DNA of 64,000 bases from Parapristionchus giblindavisi (taxonomy: Eukaryota; Nematoda; Chromadorea; Rhabditida; Diplogasteridae), in NCBI GenBank assembly GCA_943737045.1, contig CALSFV010000660.1, forward strand, positions 27,501 through 91,500. Reading direction: 5' to 3'. The translations under genes and the position numbers were made by a program. Of the stretch, positions 12,498 through 23,105 are shown piece by piece. The notes beneath the pieces are model-generated. The model made no database searches and was not told where the DNA came from. It saw nothing but the letters and a program-made list of their open reading frames with translations. Position 1 is the stretch's first letter. The number at the start of each line of letters is the position of its first letter.

Positions 12498-12638
12498 GGC
12501 ACTACTTCAGAATAGGGTACCAGTACACCGGGCAAGTCCAAAAGGACGTGAAAAATGAAATTAACACAAAGGAATGGGCATTTATATTAGGCAATTATAC
12601 TATTATTTTGGACTGGTACCCTTTTCTGAAGTAGTGCC
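12498..12638. mobile_element. 141-bp MITE, copy 1
   Basis: Termini GGCACTACTTCAGAATAGGG and its near-inverse, flanked by CTCTTTTG (12490-12497) and CTCTTTTC (12639-12646). A second copy of the same length lies inverted at 43630-43770. An 8-9 bp duplication points to a hAT- or Mutator-type source. It lies between convergent genes A and B1. Confidence 0.8.
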
Positions 12639-12768
12639 CTCTTTTCCTTTGTTCCCATTGTCCCTATGATGATGTAGCTGTATTTATTTATTATATCAGG
12701 AATTTATTTATCACGCCTTAGCAAGGAGAAGTAAAGTCAAATCATGAGGGAACCGATCAATCGACAGC

Positions 12769-13210
12769 TCATTCCATACTCTCAAATTCGAAGTCATTGC
12801 GATAATCGAAGGAACAATCATCTTTGAGATAGCTGTCGAGTATTCTTGAACCATTCGGTTCAGATACCGTAGCGTTGATCACTTCAAACTCCGTGCCCTC
12901 AGATAGATATCTCTCTTCGCACTATAATCATATTTTCATTAATATTAAAATAACTTAAATTATTATATTTTTTTAAATAGAACTTACATCAACTGGAAGG
13001 TAATTGCAAGGCTCGTCCTCTGTAGTTTCGGATCCCTTTGAACTGCTAAAATAGTCCCTATCACACTTTATACATCTTTTTTTCCGACAGATTTGATCAA
13101 AAATTGAGTATTCTTAATTACAAAGTAATTTTATTTCGGAAAAGTCGGATCACGACGCACCATATGATTATCATCATTACGAGAAGCGAGAGAGATTGGA
13201 CAAGTCCCAT
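12769..13210 (-). CDS. Gene B1: small secreted protein, unknown function (3 exons, 86 aa)
   Basis: Exons on the minus strand: 13210-13161, 13045-12988, 12921-12769 (50+58+153 nt). The donor of exon 1 is GTGCGT, a slightly weak form of the GTGAGT seen in B2; acceptors are TTTTAG and TTATAG. Residues 1-16 (MGLVQSLSLLVMMIII) are a signal peptide. The mature part is acidic, with four Cys (near residues 17, 31, 37 and 72), one possible N-glycosylation site (NAT), and a C-terminus ending FEFESME. No family was recognised. It is tail-to-tail with gene A, and this pairing recurs in the duplicated blocks, so A and B moved together. B2 (22209-22651) is the sister copy; the reading frame of both is kept through several substitutions, which supports function. 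Confidence 0.7.
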
Positions 13211-13959
13211 CGTTCGTGAAGTCAAACTTAGGATATGAATGAAGAAGGAAGATTTGGATCCTCCCACTGAATAAACCAACGAATTTGTGCTGGTTGAAAT
13301 GTTTTTCTAAGGGGCTTCTCTAATTGGCTCATCGAACTATACGACTTGATTCACTGTAGTCAAGGGAAACTATGAACAGACGGATGGATCGGGAAATAGG
13401 ACACGTCGCGTAATATATAATAATAATAATATATTTATCGCATCTTGGAGAATAGAGACGAGGGATTTTTTCATAAACAATTAAAATACATATTATGGAA
13501 GAGATCGTTTTATTTAAAAAAGATATCGGCAAATATGGAAAATATGTATGATTTTGTCTAATGGCGCGTTAAAATGTGGTGGAAAACCGAAAAAAGCGAC
13601 TTTCCGAGTGTTAAAATGTACCCTGGAAAACCGAAAATGGATAGTCGATATTTGAATTCACGGGCGCGAATAATGTGCGGGAATTCAAATAGAAAAGTGA
13701 AAAAAAAAAAGAAATTCTTTTTTTAAACATAGAAATTGGCAGGTTACGGTATTTCGCCATCTACCGTATCTCATCATCTTCCGTATCTCATCATCCACCG
13801 TACCCTTCCATATACAGTGTCCCATCACCTATCGCGTCTCATCATCTACCGTATCCTTTCACTAACTCGGTTCAATGATACACCCCTAGCTAGTTAAACA
13901 ATAAATAAAAATTAATCCTCACTTCCTCCAGTCCATCGGAGCTGCGTCAGTATGATATA
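13211..13959. other. Upstream of gene B1; single-copy boundary of the duplicated block
   Basis: About 13211-13550 matches 21980-22200 (upstream of B2) in inverse orientation, and includes the empty site of the 21540 element (GATATCGGCAAATATGG at about 13530). From 13735 to 13860 there are short imperfect repeats of the word CATCTACCGTATC. No gene is seen. Confidence 0.5.
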
Positions 13960-14852
13960 TCAGGCTATAGTGTAACGAAAATAATCGTACGACTTTGTCA
14001 GACATCAGTGTAAGACATATTGTAGTCTATAATAGACGTCTCTTGTGCACTTTTAATCTAGGGAAGTTATAATAATAATATCTTGTGTACGCCTGAGCCG
14101 CGACAGCAGCTGAAATCTAAATAATTGCGATTTGACAATGAAATGGGGGGTGTGATTCTCCAGGTATTTCAGGGTTGATAGACGCGTCAGTGACAACGAA
14201 ATACGTGACCAAGTCATGCCAATTAATCGAAGGAACGTTAGGACGGAAAGCTGGAGGACAAGAAGGTTGAAATCCTAAACAACACAAGTTTCTTTCAAAT
14301 ATTCATTTCTACCGTTTCCAAAGTCTTCGTTGTGGGAACCAATTTTCTAACTCACAATACCTTCCTTTGATGTCGGTTGCTCTCTCTCTCTGCTTTTATA
14401 TTATGTAGTGCATCTTTATGAAGCCTGTTTTCTGTAGTCAATTAGCTCATACATACATATTATTGCCAATATCAATGATCTCAATCCTATATATGTCTAC
14501 AGGTATTATCTATATAGTACATACACGCGGAAATCACGCAAAACATTTAACATAAGTATTAGGTAAAAATTTGTTTTATTTATTTATTTATAAATACTTT
14601 ATAAACAATCTTACTCTTCTATTTCCATACTATATCGCTTTCACTTTCCCAGCTTCCGCACCTCTCGCATAGTGCAGGGTAAAACCCGTTTTTTTCAGTC
14701 ACGTTTTTAGTTGTTGTTTGCAACTTGTAACATTGGATTTATCGCTGCTGCACTCGACAGAAATAATATGAATAATCGTTTCGGTTAACAATTTACGATT
14801 TGCATAAGACCGTAGTATTTTTAGCTGATAAAGAGTACAGGTCCAAATTTAA

Positions 14853-15174
14853 AGGTGGAGGCTCTAGAATGACATATCTATTACGCAATGTACAAGTGAT
14901 ATGCAAGAAATTAGCTCGACCATTCATCAATCCCATAGCACAGTGGTAAAAGTGCTTACTAGTAAGCGTAACGTCGCGAGTTCGAAACATTGCTGAAGTT
15001 TCCTATTTTCAAAATTTCGCGCCTTTGCCTGTATATCAAGCCTGATTCATTCATGATTCTTGTGATCAATAAGCTGAATTAACGTAAAATAGTTTATGTA
15101 TGGTATGTAGAATAACTTTTGCTATCTTTCGGTCTTTACAGTTTGTTCACGAAAATATTCGTCGGACTTCACCT
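14853..15174. mobile_element. TTAA-flanked MITE with tRNA-like core, copy in block X
   Basis: Starts AGGTGGAG and ends CTTCACCT, with TTAA on both sides (14849-14852, 15175-15178). Inside, about 14932-15000 reads like a tRNA gene top strand: ATAGCACAGTGGTAAAAGTGC (A-box-like) and GAGTTCGAAACA (B-box-like). It continues into a shared tail with TTTCGCGCCTTTGCCTG and GATCAATAAGCTGAATTA. Confidence 0.75.
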
Positions 15175-15653
15175 TTAAACAGAAAGAAGTTATTCTACAT
15201 ACCATACATAAATTATTTTATGCTAATTCAGCTTATTGATCGCTAGAATCAAGAATGAATCATGCTTGATGTACAGGCAAAGGCGCGAAAATTTGAAAAT
15301 AAGAAAGTTCGGCAATGGGTTTCAAACCTACGACGTTCCGCTAACTAGGCAGCGCATTTACCACCCCGTACTAATTTCTTGCATATCATTTATCCCTTGT
15401 ATAGGCGATATGTTGCACATTTGCATAGCCATTCGAGGGCCTGCATCTTTAAGATACTTTTGCTTGTCGACATCATTTCCCGACATTTACGAGTTTTTTT
15501 TATTCCTATTCTAAATTTATCATAAAATGGAGTAATACCATCGTTAATGAGTGTTGAGATAGAGTACAAAAATATTATTCATCTATAATAATATCTGGTA
15601 ATTCGCTGTAACCGACATACACATGTTTTAAAAAACGTTCGCGCCACCTTTAA

Positions 15654-15766
15654 AGGCACACCCCAAACAAATTTGACTCTCCGCATTGGCAATACTCTCT
15701 CCCAGACAAAGAAAGCGAGAGAGTGTGGCCAGAGCGGAGACATTCAAATAAGCTTGGGGTGTCGCT
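15654..15766. repeat. CTCTCG palindromic MITE copy with clear TTAA flanks
   Basis: Begins AGGCACACCCCAAAC and ends GCTTGGGGTGTCGCT, between TTAA at 15650-15653 and 15767-15770. Inner arms are GGCAATACTCTCTC / GAGAGAGTGTGGCC. This is one of the best-preserved copies for defining the family ends. Confidence 0.8.
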
Positions 15767-15857
15767 TTAAGGATGGAGGACCGCGAATGTTATGCAAACT
15801 CTAATGATGTTTCTTCCTTAATTGCTTGTAAAATGTTCGATACACCTTTAAAAGGAG

Positions 15858-17266
15858 ATGATAAGAATGATCCTTTTTTCTTCTTTGCTTTTTACTATTT
15901 TAATTATACAAAATTATTCAATACGTTCAATATGTTTAGTTGAAATTCAACTCCAAGATGATTTCCCCTTGGCGACTACTGTCTCAGGTCGTTATCGGAA
16001 CCCAAGTTTAGTTTATTTTAATATCTTTTATCTAGTAAAAGAAATTAAAACATTTTTAAAACAAATAAAAAAACAATTAAAACAAATAAAACATTTTCTT
16101 TCGATATGAAAATTTAGTTCTCTGAAAAAATACTAATTAATTTGAAGCCACTTTTGTGCACGACATATTTATTTATTGTTTATATTTCTTCATTTATTAA
16201 ATACTAAACGTTGTTCAGGAACTCTTGGTTTGTCGTTGAATACAATCCTCTTTGTCCTACTTGTAAACAAGAGACTGAGGACTACTCTGCTGTCGTGCAG
16301 GTAACACATAATTTTATAGAATTAAAACTGTCCGAACAATACAAATTCCGCTCTTTGCCGCGCAATACTCAGACTCCGTCCACTTCTTCGCGCGACATAC
16401 CTTTTTCTCTTATTTTATCGAATTTTATGGCGTTTCCTCATCATTTCATAGGACTTTCAATAAACATAAAATTATATGCATTGAAAAAACGTTCGAATAA
16501 ACCTTCCGAAAATTTGGAGTGCGTTTTTCTCAACGGTGGAGAAGTTTACTAAATTCGGCATTTGGCGCGGTGTGTGCAAAACTTTTGTAATTCTATAATA
16601 AAAACATAATAAAACCATCTTTAAATTACAATGGATGTGTTTCAACGCAACCATTGTAATTTAAAGAAAAAATAATTAAATTTTTGAGAATATTTCAAAA
16701 TTTATTATTCTCAACTCGTCTTGACCTTGTAAGAATCATGATCAGAATCAGTTTTCGATGTTGTTTACGAATCCATTTTCATAAAGTGCCGAATTAAAGA
16801 TGGAGACAGTCGAGTTTTTTCATAATATGACTGTTCGGATAGAATGATAGAGATTCATCGCACGAATCGAAAGGCATATCTGACATTGATTTTATGTTTA
16901 AAGCTCACTATGCGCAGGCATGTCGAGAGTGCCCATCCGATTTGCATACTTGCTCTCTCATTTTCTCATTATCCCTTAATCCAATTACCATATAATATAA
17001 ACAATGGCCAGCATGCTTATCGTGGCGGGAGTCAGTCATGCCAACTCATGGGTCCCCTTCTTTAACACACATGATTGAAGAACAATTTCATGAGTCCCTT
17101 TGCCATAATGTAATTTCAATATTTCAATATCGATTTTCTGGATATCGTTTTTTTTCAAAAATATTAAAATATTTAGTATTAATCATTCGTAACTTTCAGG
17201 TTGTGTATTGGAATTACTGCAGTTGAGAGCGCATTCAACTCCATTCTAATTATTCTCGGACAGTGG
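15858..17266 (+). pseudogene. Chemoreceptor gene 5' fragment, copy 1
   Basis: Three exon remnants match the intact gene downstream: the N-terminal exon (about 15858-16010), the first transmembrane exon (16219-16300; GTLGLSLNTILFVLLVNKRL) and the next exon (17200-17266; LCIGITAVESAFNSILIILG). The fragment ends where a copy of gene A begins (about 17850), so everything from the third transmembrane segment on is missing. The retained exons are still open. Confidence 0.75.
16795..17061 (-). repeat. ~290-bp interspersed repeat, inverted copy
   Basis: Matches 32793-33081 and 61167-61456 in inverse orientation, and part of it matches 30340-30490. Landmarks: TAGAATGATAGAGATTCATC, ATGCAAATCGGATGGGCACT (given as its complement here) and the end GGCGGGAGTCAGTCATGCCA. 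Confidence 0.75.
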
Positions 17267-17739
17267 GTGAGTAATAAGCGTATAAAAATCTGTAGGTGCG
17301 AGGACAATCACAATTCATGGCAATCTATCGCACAGTTCTCAGAGAGCATTCGTACAGTACAAACGACGATACATTTTATACGTGCAATAGTTGCCGCACC
17401 CAATATGTCGAACTCTAACAACTAGAAAAGAATAAATGCTAAAATAAAATGAATAAATATTATATACATATGTGTGATGTCAGTTGAGAGAACTTCAAGA
17501 AGGCTTTTTTTGTATTATGAGCAACACTGTGGTGTTCAAAAATCGTGAAAATATAAGAAACGAAACGAAAACGAGGCATGATAGTGTGTAAAATAAGGAG
17601 AGTTTTCTTTCTTTTCGTTTTTTTTTTGAACGTAAACTTCATGATAAACCATTGATCAGACTCATGTTCTATCGGATGGTTTCTTTCTTTCGATCGTCTA
17701 CGGTCCTATAAAATATGCCGAACCCTGGATAAGGTTTGT

Positions 17740-17848
17740 GATCTTTGGCACAACCCAGGATAATTTGACTTCATTCAAGCAATACTCTCTCGCGGACAAA
17801 TAAAGCGAGAGAGTTTGGCCAGAGCGGAGTTGTCCATATGGGGTGGTG
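17740..17848. repeat. CTCTCG palindromic MITE copy
   Basis: GCAATACTCTCTCGCGGAC and GCGAGAGAGTTTGGCCAGAG. The same element, with the same surrounding sequence, is at 31085-31182 in the intact chemoreceptor gene. The duplication junction with the gene A copy lies immediately to its right (about 17850). Confidence 0.75.
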
Positions 17849-20233
17849 GGTTCCAAAGCCACAACCACAATAATTGGCTTGAATGATCGGAGTGACCGAT
17901 TGGAAAATAACAAATTTTATTCATTTTTTTCAGTTTAAGACTCTGACAAAGAGAGAAGTTGTATCATTGTTGGGAGCTCGTGGAGGAATGATAACGTATG
18001 TATTTATATAAATAATTTGTAATCATTAGAAAATGTAGAAAACACAGAAAAGAAGAAAACAACGTATAGAAAACACACACGCCGTGCGCACGGCGTGCAT
18101 TTCAAAACGTTCGCACGCCGTGCACACGTTTTGAAAATGTAACACCACATAACAAAATAGTTCAAAATAATATTTAAAAAATCACTTTTATTTTAAAAAT
18201 TTTTTATACTTTTTTTAAAGTTAAAAAAAATAATTGTTTAACTTTCTCATTTACAGATTGCGAGTTAGCACTACGAGACAAGATTACATATTCGTAATCG
18301 ATAATCTAATCATGCTTGCAAAATACTCGAAACGTTCTTCTGAGAATTTTGTAAGTTAAGAGAAAACGCTAAAAATGATAGGCTAACAATAAAAATATTG
18401 ATTAGATATAACAGTGTGATATGACTATTTCAAGATCAACGGCCCTCGTTTCGTTATTAGCAACTCTGCAGGAATGTTGGAGAAAGTTATGAATCAAGTG
18501 GCGGTACGTATATTTTGCATACTCATATTCATGGTCCTTGCTGATTTATGTTTTAAAAAGAACGATGAAATTAAAAATGTACACTTACTTGACAGATAGG
18601 TGAAAATTCCGGCAAAAAGAATAATTATTGGGAAAGAAAGAAAGAAAGGGAGAGATTAAGAAATGGGCTGTGTTAGAAACTTTGTTTAAGAAAAAAAAAC
18701 ATAATTAATCTAAAACGATCCAGTGTTTCGGCAATGAATATGTAGGAAAGGCTAATGAGTCTACAACAAAAACTTTCAGGCAAAGAAGGCGTACTATGAA
18801 GATGTGTTGCAAGAGGTCGGTATATGCTTTATCTACGCTGCAATACCACTCTTCGCCTTTGCTATCACCGTGACCGCTGTCATTTATTTCAATCCTCAGG
18901 TGTGGTCTTTGATCCTTGATCTTTTCATGATCTTTAATCTTTACAGTATACCCGCGCGTATTTTGAGGATATTTTGGAGGTTGTGGATGATTTTGAGGAG
19001 CGCAGGGGTCGTGTATCGGTACGTTGCACAGAATCGAGAGAATTGCGAATCAGGTGGAAAATGTCCATTTCATGCAAACTCTGTCAAAATCTCTCATTTT
19101 TTTTAGTTTCTAAAGTACTAAAAAATATATTTATAGGGCTTTATTCATCAAATAATTGCTCCTTTACTAAAAGAAGAACTCATCAACGAACTTGTTAACG
19201 AAGTACAGTACTTTTAGTACGATATTATCATAACATGAGATTTTCAACTTTTTGATATCCCTAATACGAAGATTTCAGCATACTTCACGTGTCATGAGAT
19301 CGGCTAAAACCAGTCAGTTTAATTGCGCGTTGAAGAATGACTTTTGACCTTTGATCCCTGTTTTAAACCTTTGATATCAATTATCTGGTTTCAGACAAGC
19401 AATTATCCATCGATCACACCGAGCTAACCGCCACTTCTACCAGATATGCAAACGAAGAAAGGTAGCAATCGATATAGTTTCTCATTGTGAGATATGAATT
19501 CATTTTTATTCGAAACAACCAGGATAATCGGTTATCTTATTATAGAAACTATGTTTTAATTCTTTTTTTCAGTAGCCGTAAGACGATGACACCTTCTGTA
19601 AAGGAAGTTGAATCACAATCCGCACTTGGCGATGTGAGATTTTTCATATGTTTAGAGTAACTAATTTGTTCTCCGAACATTTCTTTCCAGAGTAGAGTGT
19701 AAAATTACCTCTAAAAGCAGTATAATTTCGAAGCGTTTCAGTCCCAAGAAGATGATCCTCTCATAAAAAAGACGCAGAGGAAGCGAAAGGTAGAAAATTA
19801 GTACACAAAAAAATAGAAAATATTATACATAACGAAAATAATTGAGTTATAAATATATTTCAGCTCAGTTTCGATGACGAACGTCTGAGAAAAAAGGTAA
19901 TATAAATTCTTACAATTAGAATCTTTCAAAAAAATTATTTTTGAACATTTTTTCCCAGCTTCTATCAATCCGCCGTGCGCAACGCAATTCGAAGGCCGAA
20001 GTCTCGACTCCCAAAGTTGGAAACACCCAAGGTAGACTTGTTCTTTGATCTTTGATCTTTCGGTCTTTGATCTTATATTTGCAATTTAGATGACACTTTA
20101 ATCAAACAGCAATTGACCGATGAGACTTTATTGGATTCTGCAAGAAACGAGGAATCTGCCAAACAGGGTGAATTTTATTTTGCAAGATGGCGTATAACAA
20201 AATTGCCGACGTTTGTGCATTATTGCGTTTTAA

Positions 20234-20573
20234 AGGTGGACTCCCGCGAATATTTTCGTGAACAAACTGTGAAGACAGAAAGTTAGCAAAAGCTATTCTA
20301 CATACCCTACATCATTTAGTTTATGCTAATTCAGCTTATTGATCGCTAGAATCATGAAGGAATCATGCTTGCAATCGCAGGCAAAGGCGCGCTTTTTGAA
20401 AATAGGAAAGTTTGACAATAGGATTCGAACCCGCGGCCATGCGATATCTAGTCAGAAGTTTTACCACTGCGCTAAGGGATTGATGAGTGATCACTCTGTC
20501 TAATTGCATATCAAGTGATACTTGCATAAGCGAGATGAAACATATTTGCATGAACATTCGCGGGTCTCCACCT
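20234..20573. mobile_element. TTAA-flanked MITE with tRNA-like core; empty site known
   Basis: Begins AGGTGGACTCCCGCGAATAT and ends CGGGTCTCCACCT, between TTAA at 20230-20233 and 20574-20577. The homologous intron of gene A at 11921-11935 reads GCGTTTTAATACC without the element, and so does the inverted copy near 23350. The insertion and its TTAA duplication are therefore directly shown. On the minus strand, about 20480-20405, there is a tRNA-like stretch: TTAGCGCAGTGGTAAAAC (A-box-like) and GGGTTCGAATCC (B-box-like). Confidence 0.85.
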
Positions 20574-20623
20574 TTAATACCATTTAAATTGGAAGTATCA
20601 CAGAAAATTTGAAATTTTGTTAA

Positions 20624-20725
20624 GGACATACCCCAGTTAATTTTACTCTCTGCTCTGGCAACACTCTCTCGTAGACAAAAAAGCGAGAGAGCATCGCAAT
20701 AGCGGAGAGTTTCAAATTTGCCCGC
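20624..20725. repeat. CTCTCG palindromic MITE copy
   Basis: GGACATACCCCAGTTAATTT at the left end after TTAA; arms GGCAACACTCTCTCG / CGAGAGAGCATCGC. Confidence 0.75.
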
Positions 20726-21299
20726 ATCTTCATTGCTTACAGCTCTCATTCAGCACCTTTTTTGTTAATTTCAGGTCTGCTTGACAGAGCAGTGACTCCG
20801 AATGCGTACACTCCGTCATCGGCTCATTCAAATAACGAAAAAAAAAACACTGAGACCGAGACAAACCTTAACAGAACTTCCCTTTGATATTATGCGATTT
20901 GATACACTTTATTCACTCAAAAGTGTATACCAAATATCGATCTGCGTGAATAAACTCAATTTATAATAATTATTTGTCATCATGGTGTGTGCCTCAGTGT
21001 CAGATCATTAAATAAAAAAGTATACTTTTGTATTTATTATATTTATGACTCTCTTATTGTTAGATTCCTTTAGATGGTATCGCTTTGTTGATTTGACCAT
21101 TTCTTGCTTCATCCACTTTCAAACCTCCAACACAATGTGATTAAATCTTGCACCTTTTTAACCTTTTTATTAGCACACACCTTTTGCCTTGGTTATATTA
21201 CTATGATGATGTGGATAAGCTTATGTATTAAGTCGGAAAGTTATTTATCACATTCTTATAAAAGAGACATAAAGTCAAATCATGAGGGAACCGATCAAT

Positions 21300-21412
21300 C
21301 GACAGCTCATTCCATACTCTCAAATTCGAAGTCATTGCGATAATCGAAGGAACAATCGTCTTTATGATAGCTGTCGAGTATTCTTGAACCATTCGGTTCA
21401 GATACCGTAGCC
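21300..21412 (-). pseudogene. Gene B fragment (3' end of exon 3 only)
   Basis: Identical in frame to the last ~35 codons of genes B1 and B2, ending FEFESME and stop. Upstream of about 21412 the match stops abruptly, so exons 1-2 and half of exon 3 are gone. It marks the end of copy 2 of the A-B unit. Confidence 0.8.
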
Positions 21413-21539
21413 ACGAATTTATAGATAGATCACCTACAACTCTCAGCATAAATCTGGGTCTGTGACTCTAAAACGAGGAAAGTTATGCTATTTAGACAAA
21501 ATCATACATATTTTCCATATTTGCCGATACACTCAGAGA

Positions 21540-21971
21540 AAAAACCCTTAAATGCAAGGGTTTAAAACCCTAGTTGGCATGCTGCGCTGTATATAACCCT
21601 TATGGGTAAGGGTTTTGATACCCTTACCCATAAGGGTTTCAGCCCTTACATGCTAGGGTTTGAAACCCTTAGTGACCTCGAAAAGACGCAGAATTAAAGT
21701 TGCAAAAAATTTTGATCAGAGTAGGAATCGAACAGGCGGAGGCGCACCTCTGCGCACACTACCCAAGCGCTCTACCCACTGCGCTACACGGACATGTTGT
21801 TACACTGACAGAACTCAGATATCATACAAAGGGGAGGCGTGGGCCTTGCAAATAAGGGTTTCAAACCCTAGTTGGCGCTCTGGTCAAACCCTTAATAGTA
21901 AGGGTTTTGTCTCTACAATTCCTTAGGATTTGGGTTAGGGTTTACAACCCTTAGGGTTTTTTCTCTGAGTG
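21540..21971. mobile_element. 432-bp TA-flanked element with telomere-like repeats and tRNA-like core
   Basis: Terminal inverted repeat CACTCAGAGAAAAAACCCT, with TA at 21538-21539 and 21972-21973. The equivalent unfilled sequence survives near 13525-13535 (inverse orientation), confirming insertion at a single TA. Inside are many copies of AAGGGTTT/AAACCCTT words. A minus-strand tRNA-like stretch at about 21795-21712 has TAGCGCAGTGGGTAGAGCG (A-box-like) and TGTTCGATTCC (B-box-like), separated by a long variable-arm-like insert. No protein is encoded. Confidence 0.85.
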
Positions 21972-22208
21972 TATCTTTTGTAAATAAAACGATCTCGTCC
22001 ATATATTACGCGACGTGTCCTATTTCCCGATCCATTCGTCTTTTCATAGTTTACCTTGGCTACAGTGAAATAAGTCGTATAGTCCGATGATCCAATTAGA
22101 AAAGCCCCTTAGAAAAACATTTCAACCAGCACAAATTCGTTGGTTTATTCAGTGGGAGGATCCAAATCTTCCTTCTTCATTTATATCTTAAGTTTGACTT
22201 CACGAACG

Positions 22209-22651
22209 ATGGGCCTAGTCCAACTCTTCTCACTTCTCTTAATGATGATAATCATATGGTGAGTCGTGATCCGACTTTTCCGAAATAAAATTACTTTGGA
22301 ATTAAGAATACTCACTTTTTGATCAAATTTGTTCGAAAAAAGAAGAATATAGTGTAATAGGGACTATTTTAGCAGTTCAACGGGATCCGAAACTACAGAG
22401 GACGAGCCTTGCAATTATCTTCCAGTTGAGGTAAGTTCTATTTTTAAAAAAATATAATAATTTAAGTTATTTTAATATTAATGAAAATATGATTATAGTG
22501 CGAAGAGAGATATCTATCTGAGGGCACGGAGCCTGAAGTGTTCAAGGCTACGGTATCTGAACCGAATGGTTCAAGAATACTCGACAGCTATCATAAAGAC
22601 GATTGTTCCTTCGATTATCGCAATGACTTCGAATTTGAGAGTATGGAATGA
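22209..22651 (+). CDS. Gene B2: small secreted protein, unknown function (3 exons, 86 aa)
   Basis: Exons 22209-22258, 22373-22430, 22499-22651; GTGAGT and GTAAGT donors, TTTTAG and TTATAG acceptors. Residues 1-16 (MGLVQLFSLLLMMIII) form a signal peptide. The mature part is acidic, with the same four Cys as B1. Differences from B1 include E-P-E-V-F-K-A for E-F-E-V-I-N-A, which removes the NAT glycosylation site, and Y-H-K-D-D for Y-L-K-D-D. All splice sites and the frame are intact, so this copy is probably expressed or only recently silenced. Its convergent partner is the truncated A copy at 23.1-24.7 kb. Confidence 0.7.
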
Positions 22652-23105
22652 GCTGTCGATTGATCGGTTCCCTCATGATTTGACTTTATATCTCTTTTAT
22701 AAGAATGTGATAAATAACTTTCCGACTTAATACATAAGCTTATCCACATCATCATAGTAATATAACCAAGGCAAAAGGTGTGTGCTAATAAAAAGGAAAA
22801 AAAGGTGCAAGATTTAATCACACTGTGTTGGAGGTTTGAAAGTGGATGAAGCAAGAAATGGTCAAATCAACAAGACGATACCATCTAAAGTAATCTAACA
22901 ATAAGAGAGTCATAAATATAATAAATACAAAAGTTTACTTTTTTTATTTAATGATCTGACACTGAGGCACACACGATGATGACAAATAATTATTATAAAT
23001 TGAGTTTATTCACGCTGATCGATATTTGGTATACACTTTTGAGTGAATAAAGTGTATCAAATCGCATAATATCAAAGGGAAGTTCTGTTTAGGTTTGTCT
23101 CGGTC

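Larger units (their letters stand above)
13960..16550 (+). repeat. Duplicated block X, copy 1
   Basis: This sequence is present inverted at about 25190-27620, and its right part is present in the same orientation at about 28020-29570. It contains nested TTAA-flanked elements, a CTCTCG palindrome and, at its right end, the first exons of a chemoreceptor gene. It is essentially the 5' flank of the chemoreceptor gene at 29.4-33.7 kb, copied twice. Confidence 0.75.
17934..20885 (+). pseudogene. Gene A copy 2, lacking exons 1-7
   Basis: Homology begins in intron 7 (about 17850, equal to 9719) and runs to the gene end. Exons 8-21 are present and open: 17934-17995, 18257-18350, 18435-18503, 18780-18899, 18947-19018, 19137-19202, 19279-19312, 19395-19461, 19573-19633, 19742-19789, 19864-19896, 19959-20031, 20090-20167, and the last from 20775. 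The signal peptide and most of the extracellular part are missing. In the last exon a run of ten A replaces AAAGAAAA, giving a frameshift that changes the final residues and moves the stop to about 20885-20887. Introns have grown by insertion of a GCACGCCGTGC-containing hairpin (about 18075-18135) and a TTAA element. Probably not functional unless a new 5' end is used. Confidence 0.8.

Noticed and set aside
14110..14290. Coding exon homologous between 14110-14290, 27290-27470 and 32540-32700
   Set aside because: The three sequences are related, but stops and frame changes appear in all frames when compared; more likely old non-coding duplicate sequence.
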